From Oxalobacteraceae bacterium OTU3CAMAD1 (lineage in GTDB: Bacteria > Pseudomonadota > Gammaproteobacteria > Burkholderiales > Burkholderiaceae_D), in contig CP099650.1 of assembly GCA_024123915.1 (NCBI GenBank), positions 558,001-622,000 of the forward strand: a stretch of 64,000 nucleotides of DNA, written 5' to 3'. A program made the translations under genes and the position numbers. Under the pieces are notes generated by a model. It made no database searches. It was not told the DNA's origin and was given only the letters and a program-made list of their open reading frames with translations. Shown here piece by piece: positions 54,815-63,215 of this stretch (position 1 is its first letter; every line of letters starts with the position of its first letter).

Positions 54815-55833
54815 AGCAGTTCCCGATATTGGCGATGACGATGGCGATGGCTGCGGCGGTACCCGCGCATGGGCAAGACAGCGTCGCCATGTCCGGCATC
54901 CTCGACACTTACCTCGACGCCAGCCGCGCAGGCGACGCCCACGCGACACGCGTGCAAAGCGGCGGCATATCCGGTTCGCGCATCAGCTGGCGCGGCGGCG
55001 AGGACCTGGGTGGCGGCAACCGCGCGATCTTTCTGCTGGAGGCGGGCATCAACATGGACGATGGCAGCTCGGGACAGGGCGGTATCCTGTTCGGCCGCCA
55101 GGCATGGGTCGGGCTGGCCGGCCCGGCGGGGGAACTGACGCTAGGGCGCCAGTATTCGCCGAACTTCTACACCATCGTGACCTATGGCCTAGGCGGTGGT
55201 CTCGCATGGGGCAACGCGTCGAACTACTTCACGGACAATTCGCCGTTGCGCGTCAACAACGCCATCAGCTACGCGTCACCGTCGATGGCCGGTTTCAAGG
55301 TACGCGCCTTCATGACATTGGGTGAGAACACCACCCAGCCGGGCGGCACCAACATCGGCGCCATCCACAGCGGTTCGCTGCAGTACGACAGCGGCCCGCT
55401 ATCGGCCGGTATCGCCGTTGAATCGCGCAAGACGGCGCTCGCTAACACCGAGCGCTTTTACGCGGCCGGCGCCAGCTACCGCTTCACGGGCTTCAAGCTG
55501 GGCATTCTCGGCCAGGGACGGCGTGACGATATCGGCGCCACCGCCAGCGACGCCATCGAGCTCGGGGTGTCCATCCCGCTTGGAATGGGCTCGCTGTTGC
55601 TCGATGCCGGCCGTTTCCGACACCGGGATGTGACGGACGGCGACGCCACGGCGCTGAGCGTGCGCTACGACCATAATCTGTCGAAGCGTTCAATGATCTA
55701 CGTGGGCGCAGCGCAGATCCGCAACCAGGCACGCGCGCGGTTCGGCATCAACGGCAACACCGGTCCGGCTTTGGCGGTTTCGCCTGGCGCGGATCCACGC
55801 TCCGTGATCCTGGGCGTACGCCACCTCTTTTAA
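54811..55833 (+). CDS. Gram-negative general porin family protein
   Basis: The 340-residue outer-membrane protein has a signal peptide (~1-20, ending AHG). Sixteen-strand porin-type repeats follow (SVAMSGILDTYLDAS; GNRAIFLLEAGINMDDGSSGQGGILFGRQAWVGLAGPAGELTLGRQYSP) and it ends in RHLF. It is the last gene of the cat operon and presumably admits the aromatic acid through the outer membrane. Confidence 0.85.
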   Translation: MKQFPILAMTMAMAAAVPAHGQDSVAMSGILDTYLDASRAGDAHATRVQSGGISGSRISWRGGEDLGGGNRAIFLLEAGINMDDGSSGQGGILFGRQAWVGLAGPAGELTLGRQYSPNFYTIVTYGLGGGLAWGNASNYFTDNSPLRVNNAISYASPSMAGFKVRAFMTLGENTTQPGGTNIGAIHSGSLQYDSGPLSAGIAVESRKTALANTERFYAAGASYRFTGFKLGILGQGRRDDIGATASDAIELGVSIPLGMGSLLLDAGRFRHRDVTDGDATALSVRYDHNLSKRSMIYVGAAQIRNQARARFGINGNTGPALAVSPGADPRSVILGVRHLF

Positions 55834-56137
55834 GGCGATTCTGGCCGTCGGTCAGATCCGAAATTCGCGAACCTGAAGCGCTACCGGCGGTTGATACGCG
55901 GAGGCGCTCTTACGTGGCGCGAGTGCAGGTCTTGTGCGAAAAGAGTTGCCCGTCGTGACAGCCGTCATTCCACTCTGCCCAAAGCCGTCGTGCGCGGCCA
56001 ACAGTTCGCCGATCACGGACGTGCGATCTGCGTTTTACGGATAATGCGTCGGAGCAGCCACTGTCAAAGCTTATGACAGGTTTGCCACATCCAATTCAAT
56101 AACTCGAGACAAAGTATCGATAACAATGTGAGCTCAA
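55834..56137. other. Gap between porin gene and integrase remnant
   Basis: No convincing gene. It contains a hairpin CTGTCA-N7-TGACAG at 56061-56079. The missing C-terminal two-thirds of the integrase would have occupied this side, so the gap marks a deletion or replacement junction. Confidence 0.45.
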
Positions 56138-56476
56138 TCAACAGAGCACGAAGCCGGATACCTGTGATGAAGTAAGGCTCGCCATGCGATAGTCCCCGAA
56201 TGCGTCGGCCAATGTCTTGATGCGGGATTTGTCGGATTGCTCGCTGCGTTTCGTTGGCAGCACTTCAGTTTCGAAGCGATCCAGCACGTCTTTGATGAGT
56301 GTTGCCTCGGCCTCGTTTCGTGACACGAACACGCCCCGGACCATTTCTGATTCAATGACCGTTGCCCACTCTTCGGCCGCAATCAGCGAAGTGAAGGTCT
56401 TCGTCTGGGTCGGATAGCCCCGCTTACGGATTTGCACGTGGTACTGCTTGTCGCCTTTTTTACGGATCGTTGGCAT
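56138..56476 (-). pseudogene. Tyrosine recombinase/integrase, N-terminal remnant
   Basis: About 112 residues remain. The start (MPTIRKKGDKQYHVQIRKRGYPTQTKTFTS) and the SAM-like core-binding segment (LIKDVLDRFETEVLPTKRSEQSDKSRIKTLADAFGDYRMASLTSSQVSGF) are those of phage-type integrases. The frame then ends at VLC, and the catalytic Arg-His-Arg-Tyr domain is missing. Its 5' end faces the right att repeat 99 bases away, the normal position for the gene that inserted the island. A non-functional integrase leaves the island locked. Confidence 0.8.
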
Positions 56477-56507
56477 AAAAGTCTGCTGCAAGTTCGGAAA
56501 GCAGCAG

Positions 56508-56524
56508 TGTGCCAAATTTGTGCC
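56508..56524. promoter_or_regulatory. Putative integrase arm-type site, right
   Basis: TGTGCCAAATTTGTGCC, identical and same-oriented to 28044-28060, 50 bases inside the right att core and just upstream of the integrase start. Confidence 0.5.
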
Positions 56525-56574
56525 AATAAATGGGAATTTTCTATGTACGCGAAGCGGCTGTTGATGCTATTTTG

Positions 56575-56623
56575 GGCCTCCGAAGCCAAGGGTCGTGGGT
56601 TCGATCCCCGCCAGCCGCACCAG
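56575..56623. repeat. attR core (49-bp direct repeat, tRNA-Arg 3' half)
   Basis: Identical to 27914-27962. The preceding ~21 bases begin with GCGGCTG, matching the acceptor strand of tRNA-Arg, but the D arm is absent, so no functional tRNA is formed. Confidence 0.9.
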
Positions 56624-56702
56624 AATTCTCTCAGTAAAATCAATACGTTAGCCTGTCGATGTACTCTTTTCGAGCGGCGTCACCGGCACCGCCGTCCTCC
56701 AA

Positions 56703-57989
56703 TCATTTTTGCGCCAACACCTCCGCCAACTGCCGCTGTGCGTGCGCGGGCGATATTTTTGGATTGTTGAAGTAGTCGGCGACGATATCGATCCATCCCT
56801 GCGACATTTGCGGCGGCATTAGCATCGATTGCGCGAACACCTGCCCGTGCTTGCGCGAAATTAGATCCAGCCCAATCTTCCCGCACGTATCGAGATTATC
56901 GCGCTGGATGTCGGTGCGCGGCGGAATCGACCCCTTGATCTTGTTGAAGGCGAGCTGGTTGTTGACGTTCATGATCTGGCGCGCGAAGAGCCGCTGGGAA
57001 CGTCGCACCTGCTCGTTGCTTGAGACCGGAAAGGCGAAAGCGTCGATCACCACGAAATAAATCGAATTCGTCCCTGGCGCCAAGGTGCAGCGGAAATCCT
57101 TGTCGACCACCAGCCCGGCCTCCTTCAACTCCCCCTTCGCATAGTCGCCCATGAACTGCATGCCCGCCCGGCCCCGTCCGACCGAGAGGGTCGCGTCGAC
57201 CCAGGTTTTGCCGCCCCGCGCGGGATCGACGAAGACGCTTAAGCGCCGCAGGATGTCCAGCGCTTTCAGCATCGCCGGGTCCATGGCGGCGTTCGAATCG
57301 CCACCGGCCAACAGGCGCGTATAACCTTCGGCGCCATAGACGGAATAGACGATGTCATTGAAGAGCAGGGAGATTTCCCACGCTCCCGATCCGAGTGCGA
57401 TCGGTATATAACCGGCTGCCTTGATTTTGGCGGCACTGGTCAGAACGCTGTCCCAGGTCGTCGGCGGCGGCAATTTCAACTGATCGAATATCTTCTTGTT
57501 GGTCCAGACCCAGTTTTCGGCGTGGATGCTGACCGGCGCAAAATAAATGTGTCCCTTGTAGCTGATGTGGTTGACCAAATTCGGGGGCAGGAAATCGCGC
57601 CAATGATCGGCGGCCGCGATTTCTTCGATATCCTCGATGACCCCCATCGACGCCAGCTCCATGCTTTCCCCGTTGGCATTCCACTGAATGACGGCGGGAG
57701 GATAGCCGTTGGCGATCATGTCGGTGGCCAAGCCGTTTTGCGCCAGCTTGTTCTTGGACGGCATATCGACCCATTTGCCGCCCATTCCCTTCCAGGCGTC
57801 GCGATAGACGTCGAGGGCCTTGCGCTCGCTTGGCGAAATCCAGTAGTGCGCCACCTCCACCGACGGTTGAAACGCGCCCGTCCCGGGCTTGGGAACCGAT
57901 GGCGGCTCCGCGCGGGCGAGCGGCGTGAGGCACATCGCAAGCATCAAGCTTGCGTATCCCGGGAATAGAGGGTGTCTGCGTGTCGTCAT
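56703..57989 (-). CDS. Sugar-type periplasmic binding protein without a transporter
   Basis: The 428-residue protein of the carbohydrate binding-protein family (glucose/mannose GtsA-like) has a signal peptide (~1-28, ending LARA) and no lipobox. Body features include VEVAHYWISPSERKALDVYRDAWKGMGGKWVDMPS, PPAVIQWNANG, PTTWDSVLTSAAKIKAAGYIPIALG and MQFMGDYAKGEL. ATG 57989 lies 16 bases after the GGDEF-EAL stop; a longer frame to 58148 lies inside that gene. No permease or ATPase is near, so a receptor role with the upstream signalling protein is likely. Confidence 0.85.
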   Translation of the reverse strand: MTTRRHPLFPGYASLMLAMCLTPLARAEPPSVPKPGTGAFQPSVEVAHYWISPSERKALDVYRDAWKGMGGKWVDMPSKNKLAQNGLATDMIANGYPPAVIQWNANGESMELASMGVIEDIEEIAAADHWRDFLPPNLVNHISYKGHIYFAPVSIHAENWVWTNKKIFDQLKLPPPTTWDSVLTSAAKIKAAGYIPIALGSGAWEISLLFNDIVYSVYGAEGYTRLLAGGDSNAAMDPAMLKALDILRRLSVFVDPARGGKTWVDATLSVGRGRAGMQFMGDYAKGELKEAGLVVDKDFRCTLAPGTNSIYFVVIDAFAFPVSSNEQVRRSQRLFARQIMNVNNQLAFNKIKGSIPPRTDIQRDNLDTCGKIGLDLISRKHGQVFAQSMLMPPQMSQGWIDIVADYFNNPKISPAHAQRQLAEVLAQK

Positions 57990-58005
57990 GGTCGAACCTG
58001 CTCCG

Positions 58006-60027
58006 TCATGAAATGACCAAGGCCGCGTCCAGGCCAAGGGTCGCGATGTCGAATGGCTGCGGCTGTGCGTAGAAATAGCCCTGCGCGATGGGGCAACCGG
58101 CCTGCCGCAAGAACTGGACATGCTCCTCCGTCTCCACGCCTTCGGCAACGCAGCTTTTTCCCAGACTGGCGGCGAGATCGATCATGGCTTTAATGATCTG
58201 CTCCGATTTGACGTCCTTGCCGATTTCGGAAACGAAGCTGCGGTCGATTTTGATGTCGTCGAAATGAAAGTTCCTGAGGTTGGTCAGGGAGGCGAAACCG
58301 GTCCCGAAATCGTCGAGCGCGATCGACACGCCCCGTTCACGCAGCTTGAGGACGGTCGCCAGTATCTGTTCCGTATATTTGTTCACAAAAACGTCTTCGG
58401 TGATTTCGATGGCGAGATCGTTCCAGTCGAGCGCGTAACGGGTCACCGCGTTCGCCAGCATGAAATAGCCGGCATCGGAAATGAGGGCGATTTCCGGCAT
58501 GTTGATGGCCACGGTTCCGCAATCGAGGCCGGCATCGCGCCAGGCGCGGATGTCGCGGGCCACCCGGTTCACGACAATCTCGGTCATCGCTGTCATCGAT
58601 GACGCCGTGTCGAGAAGATGCAGGAAGCGTCCCGGCGGCAGAACACCGAGCTGCGGATGGCGCCAGCGCACCAGCGCCTCGAACGCCAGATGCTGGCCCG
58701 TTCGGAGGTCGATCTTGGGTTGGTAATACACGAGGAACTCGTCGTCTTCGACCGCCTTGAACAGGGCGGCTCGCAGCTGGCTTTCCGCAAGGCGGTCGGC
58801 CATCATTGCCGCGTTGAAGATGATCTGGCTGTTGCGTTCCGTTTTCGCGGCGTACAGCGCCAGATCGGCGCATCGGATGATGGCTTGGGCGTCGGCGCCG
58901 TGATCGGGGAACACGGCGCCCCCAATGCTGGCCGAGATGCGATGGGTGTGTCCTTCAAAGCTGAACGGAGTGAACAGGCTTTCGAGGATGCGTGCGGCAA
59001 GCACCCCGGCGTCCGCGTTGTCCGCGAGGTCGGGCACCAGGATCGCGAACTCATCGCCGCCCAGGCGCGCGGCGATGGCGCCGGCTTCCACGGTCGAGGC
59101 GATGCGCCCCGCCACTTCCATTAGCAAGCCGTCGCCGGTTTGATGCCCGAAGGTGTCGTTGACCGCCTTGAAATCATCGAGATCGATCAGCAGAAGTGCG
59201 AACGAACCATCCATTGGATATCCGTCAGCCGAATATCGGGGCGCGACCAGCCCGGCGAGCGTTTGATTGAACGACCTGCGATTGCAGAGACCGGTCAGGC
59301 TATCCTTGTTGACGAGAACCGACAGCTCATGTTCGAAGACTTTCTTCTTTTCGTACTCGATGCGCAGTTTCTTGAGCAGCGGGAAAATCATCAGCGCGCC
59401 GACGACGCACAGTGCGATCAACAGCGACAGGATCAACAAAGCGCTGATCCGCTTGGCCGCGACGATGCTCTCCTGGCTTTTGTTGAACGATTGCGCGACC
59501 TCCAGTTGAAAGCCGCGCATGATGGCGCCGTCCGACGCTGCCGCGAAATCGATGGGCCCCCAAAAGGAGTAGTGCTTGCTGCGGCTGACGTTGTCGAACT
59601 TGCTCAGTTTTTCCGCCCTGTCGATGAAGCTGCGCAGACGAATGTCGAGATCGCTTGGCTTGGCGCCCATGTCCAACTGCAGGCGAAGGCGCTGCAGTTG
59701 CGCGCCGGTGTCCCTGATTTTTGCGATCTGCTGGATCATGTCCTCGATCATGTGTTCGAGCACATTAGCCGGCACGACGTCGGCCGTGGAGCCGCGCATC
59801 AATGCGCGCGCGGTGCCTTTGAGTTGCTGGAACTCGATAAATTGATTACTGGTGAGGAAACTGATGTTTTGCTGAACGGAATGACGTTCAAGAACGGTCT
59901 GCATGGAGGCATAAATGATCAACATGATGATGATGACCGCCGCCAATGTGCCCAGATAGTAATGGGAGATGGTCTTTATGTGCCGATCGAGCGAGTAATG
60001 ATTTTTATTGAGATCGCCGAGGCTCAT
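58006..60027 (-). CDS. Membrane GGDEF-EAL protein (c-di-GMP synthase/phosphodiesterase)
   Basis: The 673-residue protein has TM1 (~24-40), a helical periplasmic region (~41-194) and TM2 (~195-217). The GGDEF domain has an intact GGDEF at 323-327, with no RxxD inhibitory site at the expected place. The EAL domain has E450-A-L, plus INMPE, EITEDVF and DDFGTGFASL, so both activities look possible. It is first in an apparent operon with the binding-protein gene. A periplasmic input domain next to an exported binding protein recalls the MbaA/NspS pair. Confidence 0.9.
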   Translation of the reverse strand: MSLGDLNKNHYSLDRHIKTISHYYLGTLAAVIIIMLIIYASMQTVLERHSVQQNISFLTSNQFIEFQQLKGTARALMRGSTADVVPANVLEHMIEDMIQQIAKIRDTGAQLQRLRLQLDMGAKPSDLDIRLRSFIDRAEKLSKFDNVSRSKHYSFWGPIDFAAASDGAIMRGFQLEVAQSFNKSQESIVAAKRISALLILSLLIALCVVGALMIFPLLKKLRIEYEKKKVFEHELSVLVNKDSLTGLCNRRSFNQTLAGLVAPRYSADGYPMDGSFALLLIDLDDFKAVNDTFGHQTGDGLLMEVAGRIASTVEAGAIAARLGGDEFAILVPDLADNADAGVLAARILESLFTPFSFEGHTHRISASIGGAVFPDHGADAQAIIRCADLALYAAKTERNSQIIFNAAMMADRLAESQLRAALFKAVEDDEFLVYYQPKIDLRTGQHLAFEALVRWRHPQLGVLPPGRFLHLLDTASSMTAMTEIVVNRVARDIRAWRDAGLDCGTVAINMPEIALISDAGYFMLANAVTRYALDWNDLAIEITEDVFVNKYTEQILATVLKLRERGVSIALDDFGTGFASLTNLRNFHFDDIKIDRSFVSEIGKDVKSEQIIKAMIDLAASLGKSCVAEGVETEEHVQFLRQAGCPIAQGYFYAQPQPFDIATLGLDAALVIS

Positions 60028-60590
60028 GGTGTGTCCTGACTAGCGCTAGGTTTCCGGAGACACGGTAGCGATATAGGCATCGCTTGCCGAGTCAAGACTT
60101 TGGCGATAGGGCCCGCAGCTTGTCGTGGCCGCGTCCATCGCATCGCCGACCGCGCCGGCTGGGTTTGTTTTGAATTGTATTTAGGAAATTATAATGGCAT
60201 TGGTGCAAGTGCCATATCAGGAAATCCTGATTGTCGCGTCAGGAAAGCGGGGCGACGGCGTTGCAGATTGGATCGCTTTGGCGCAACGATTGGTTTTCCC
60301 TATCCAGGCGAGCGACTTGAAGGCGGCAAGACGGATGAATGGCGTCCGGGAGCGTGTCACACTTGCGGCGTCGAAAAAGGTGGGCCGGCGTGGTGAGCCC
60401 CGGCCAACTCCAACCATGGAGCAAAATTTTCCCGGCCACCGAGGCCGGGGACCACGACGAGAGCGGACGTGCGCCGATTTCTCGTGGACTTTTTTGACTT
60501 GGCGCCTCTGGTTTCCCCTGAGACGCCAGCGTTCCCGCGCGATCGACCCACGTCCTTTGATGAGCCATTTGGCAAAAAAGGACGTTTCTT
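60028..60590. other. Intergenic region before the FAD monooxygenase
   Basis: No confident gene. A frame at 60194 has AGGA before its ATG, but its translation is low-complexity after ~60 residues and runs into the next gene. A perfect 7-bp hairpin CCCGGCC-N5-GGCCGGG lies at 60431-60449. Promoters for the divergent neighbours must lie here. Confidence 0.4.
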
Positions 60591-62120
60591 ATGCATACTC
60601 CCATTCTCGTTGTCGGTGGGTCCCTCGTTGGACTTTCAACTTCGCTGTTCCTCGGCTGGCACGGCGTGCCCCACATCCTTATCGACAAATATCCCGGCAG
60701 TTCGCCACATCCGCGCGCGATGGGCTTCACGGAAACAACGTTGGAGCATTACCGGGCGGTCGGCATCGCCGATCAAATCCCCCAAGTGGCCGCTGGCACC
60801 CGTCTGCGTCGCGTGACGGTCGACAGCCTGGTGGGCGACTGGAAAGGCGAGCAGGCCTGGACGCCGGGTGAAGCGCCGCCGCGCCAGTTCGAGCAATCCC
60901 CGTGCACCGGCGCGGCAATCGCGCAGGACCGGCTGGAGCCGATATTGCGGGCAGCGGCGCGCGCGCACGGCGCCGACCTGCGCCCTAGTACCGAGCTCAC
61001 TGACTTCCAGACGAGCGAAGGCGGCGTGCTGGCACAAGTGCTCGACCGCTCCAGCGGCCACCGCTACGAGATCGGCGCGGACTACCTGATCGCCGCCGAC
61101 GGCGCCAACAGCCCGATCAGGGAGGCGCTGGGTATCACGCGAAGCGGCGTCGGCCATCTTGGCGTCCTTCGTAGCGTGCTGTTCCGTTGCCCCGAAGCGG
61201 ATGCCTTCCTGCGGCGCGGCGCGCAGCAATTCTCCATCGAACAGGAGGGCTTTCGCGGCTTTCTCACCACGTACGGGGACAGCCGCTGGGTGCTGATGCT
61301 CGACGGCGACGAGGAGCGCACCGAAGCCGCGCTGCAGGCGGCGATCCGCCGCGCACTCGGCGCCGACATGGCCTTCGACATCATCACGACCGGGCGATGG
61401 GAGATGGCGGGCCGCATCGCCGATGCCTACCGCCAGGGCCGCGTTTTCCTGGCCGGTGACGCGGCCCATCAACTGCCGCCCACACGGGGCGGCTTTGGCG
61501 CCAACACCGGTATTGACGATGCATGGAATCTCGCCTGGAAATTGCAGCGCGTGATCCAAGGCAAGGCCGCGCCGGCCTTGCTCGACACCTACGACGCGGA
61601 ACGGCGCCCCATCGGCTGGCTGCGGCACCAGCAGACCTTTTCCCGCCCCGATTATGCAGCGCGCGCCGGCGCCGCTTTCGTGCCCGAGGCGCTGTTCAGT
61701 AACGATGCCATGGAGTTCGGACAGTTGGTCCGGTCGCGGGCGGTTGCCGGCGCGGGACCGGAGTTGCCGTCGGCCGCCACACCGCAGCAGTGGGCCGGCC
61801 AACCCGGAACGCGGGCGCCGCACGTGTGGGTGGACAATGCCGGCCAGCGGATGTCCTCGCTGGACCTGTTCGGCAGGGAGTATGTGCTGCTCACGGCAAA
61901 CCCGGATTGGCGGGCGGCGGGAGGGCGCCTGCGGCTACCGTCCATCGCTGTCGGCGATGATGTCATCTTCCCGCCCTTGCAACCGTTCGCCGACGTCTTT
62001 GGCGTGTCCGTGTCCGGCGCGACATTGGTGCGGCCGGACGGCGTCATCGGCTGGCGAAGCCTCCTTGGGCCAGATAAGGGCGGCGTCGAGAACCTGTATG
62101 CCTCTCTCCTCCTCGGCTAA
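60591..62120 (+). CDS. FAD-dependent aromatic monooxygenase (PHBH fold)
   Basis: This 509-residue class-A flavoprotein hydroxylase has VVGGSLVGLSTSLFL for FAD and the DG motif region ADYLIAADGANSPIREALGI. GDAAHQLPPTRGGFGANTGIDDAWNLAWKL binds the flavin ribityl and pyrophosphate. A C-terminal thioredoxin-like domain (~385-509) places it with polyketide/anthracycline-type and phenol hydroxylases. AAGGA precedes the ATG. The substrate is unknown; it lies outside the island. Confidence 0.88.
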   Translation: MHTPILVVGGSLVGLSTSLFLGWHGVPHILIDKYPGSSPHPRAMGFTETTLEHYRAVGIADQIPQVAAGTRLRRVTVDSLVGDWKGEQAWTPGEAPPRQFEQSPCTGAAIAQDRLEPILRAAARAHGADLRPSTELTDFQTSEGGVLAQVLDRSSGHRYEIGADYLIAADGANSPIREALGITRSGVGHLGVLRSVLFRCPEADAFLRRGAQQFSIEQEGFRGFLTTYGDSRWVLMLDGDEERTEAALQAAIRRALGADMAFDIITTGRWEMAGRIADAYRQGRVFLAGDAAHQLPPTRGGFGANTGIDDAWNLAWKLQRVIQGKAAPALLDTYDAERRPIGWLRHQQTFSRPDYAARAGAAFVPEALFSNDAMEFGQLVRSRAVAGAGPELPSAATPQQWAGQPGTRAPHVWVDNAGQRMSSLDLFGREYVLLTANPDWRAAGGRLRLPSIAVGDDVIFPPLQPFADVFGVSVSGATLVRPDGVIGWRSLLGPDKGGVENLYASLLLG

Positions 62121-62149
62121 GAGTTACCCCATATCGGTATGAGCCGACG

Positions 62150-62172
62150 CCCGATAGGTTTTTCCTATCGGG
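62150..62172. terminator. Hairpin after the monooxygenase gene
   Basis: Perfect 9-bp arms CCCGATAGG / CCTATCGGG with a TTTTT loop, 30 bases past the stop. There is no T-run afterwards, so termination is possible but not certain. Confidence 0.5.
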
Positions 62173-62337
62173 CTAATAGATTCAAATTGCTTGCTATTAG
62201 ATCGTACGCTATGTAAAGTACACACATCGGCGCGCTGCGAACGAAACAAGCTGCAAAAAGATCGCTAGCGATTAAATTGATAACGATTGAACGAATCCGC
62301 AGCCCGCCACCATCCAAACACTTTTAGGAGACTTACC

Positions 62338-62715
62338 ATGAAAAACGCCGCCATCGCCCTGACCATCGCCCTGCTGTCCTCCTCGGCCGTGTACGCCCAG
62401 GAAGCTCCACAACTGACCCGTGCCCAGGTTATCGCAGAATACAAAGCCGCCGTCGCAGCAGGCTTGGCGCCGAACTCGGGTGAACTGTACGCCGGTTCCC
62501 AACCAGAGGCTGTCTCGACCAAGACCCGTCAGGAAGTCCGCGCCGAACTGCGCCTGGCCCAGCAACGCGGCGAGATCGTCAGTGGCGAGCAATATCCGCA
62601 GTTCGAGACCGAGTCCGCCGTGTCGAGCATCACCCGGGCGCAAGTGCGCGCCGAGCTGGCCGCCTACCTCAAGGCCAACCCGCATCCGGTCGGCGAAGTC
62701 AGCCTGTATCTGTGA
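62338..62715 (+). CDS. DUF4148 exported protein, copy 1
   Basis: The 125-residue periplasmic protein has a signal peptide (~1-21, ending VYAQ). It contains three related repeats of the form LTRAQVIAEYKAAVAAG, TRQEVRAELRLAQQRGE and ITRAQVRAELAAYLKANP. DUF4148 proteins are common in Burkholderiales and have no known function. AGGAG lies 8 bases before the ATG. A close paralog follows. Confidence 0.85.
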   Translation: MKNAAIALTIALLSSSAVYAQEAPQLTRAQVIAEYKAAVAAGLAPNSGELYAGSQPEAVSTKTRQEVRAELRLAQQRGEIVSGEQYPQFETESAVSSITRAQVRAELAAYLKANPHPVGEVSLYL

Positions 62716-62804
62716 TCACGTATCACAAATATATAGTGTGCGATCTAATCGATAGTTATTTGTAGCGCCAGTCAGCCACCCCAAACATTTTAAGGAGCCT
62801 TACC

Positions 62805-63176
62805 ATGAAAAAAGTTGCCATCGCCCTCTCCCTCGCCCTGCTGGCATCCACTGTCGTGTACGCCCAGGAAGCTCCCCAGCTGACCCGTGCACAAGTCATC
62901 GCAGAATACAAAGCCGCCGTCGCGGCGGGCCAGGCGCCGAACTCAGGCGAACTGTATGCAAGTTCCCTCCCGGAGGCCGTCTCGGCCAAAACCCGTGACG
63001 AAGTGCGCGCCGAGCTGCGCCTCGCCCAGCAACGCGGCGAGATCGCCAGCGGCGAACAGTATCCGCGCTTCGATACCGAACCCGTCGTGCCGGCCGTAAC
63101 CCGTGCGCAAGTTCGTGCCGAACTGGCCGCCTACCGTCAGGCCAACCCGCATCTGGTCGGCGAAGCCAGCCTGTAA
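62805..63176 (+). CDS. DUF4148 exported protein, copy 2
   Basis: The 123-residue paralog of the preceding gene shares the signal-peptide end, the three repeats and most of the sequence. Its leader repeats motifs of the first (CCAAACA, TTTTA, AGGAG, CTTACCATG), so the duplication included the ribosome site. Each copy may therefore be translated with similar strength. Confidence 0.85.
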   Translation: MKKVAIALSLALLASTVVYAQEAPQLTRAQVIAEYKAAVAAGQAPNSGELYASSLPEAVSAKTRDEVRAELRLAQQRGEIASGEQYPRFDTEPVVPAVTRAQVRAELAAYRQANPHLVGEASL

Positions 63177-63215
63177 GCGCGGTCCATCCGTCGAACCCAC
63201 CTCTCGCCGCGCAGC

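Larger units (their letters stand above)
27914..56623. mobile_element. tRNA-Arg genomic island with auxin-catabolic cargo
   Basis: A perfect 49-bp direct repeat (27914-27962 and 56575-56623), the 3' half of tRNA-Arg(CCG), bounds 28,661 bp from core to core. Similarity continues a little beyond the core (AAAATCAA and GTTAGCC on both sides). Just inside each end is the same 17-bp sequence. A truncated tyrosine integrase lies at the right end. Cargo is an unrecognised catabolic set (28.8-37.5 kb) and a complete iac/cat set (37.7-55.8 kb). No transfer or replication genes are present, so it is probably a decayed, immobilised integrative element. Confidence 0.88.

Noticed and set aside
56554..56630. 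Second functional tRNA-Arg gene at the right end
   Set aside because: The D arm is missing and the 5' part does not match; only the 3' half is repeated.
60194..60871. Plus-strand frame with a ribosome site before the FAD monooxygenase
   Set aside because: After about 60 residues the translation becomes Arg/Pro/Trp-rich and runs deep into the monooxygenase gene in another frame, so it is not supported as a gene.
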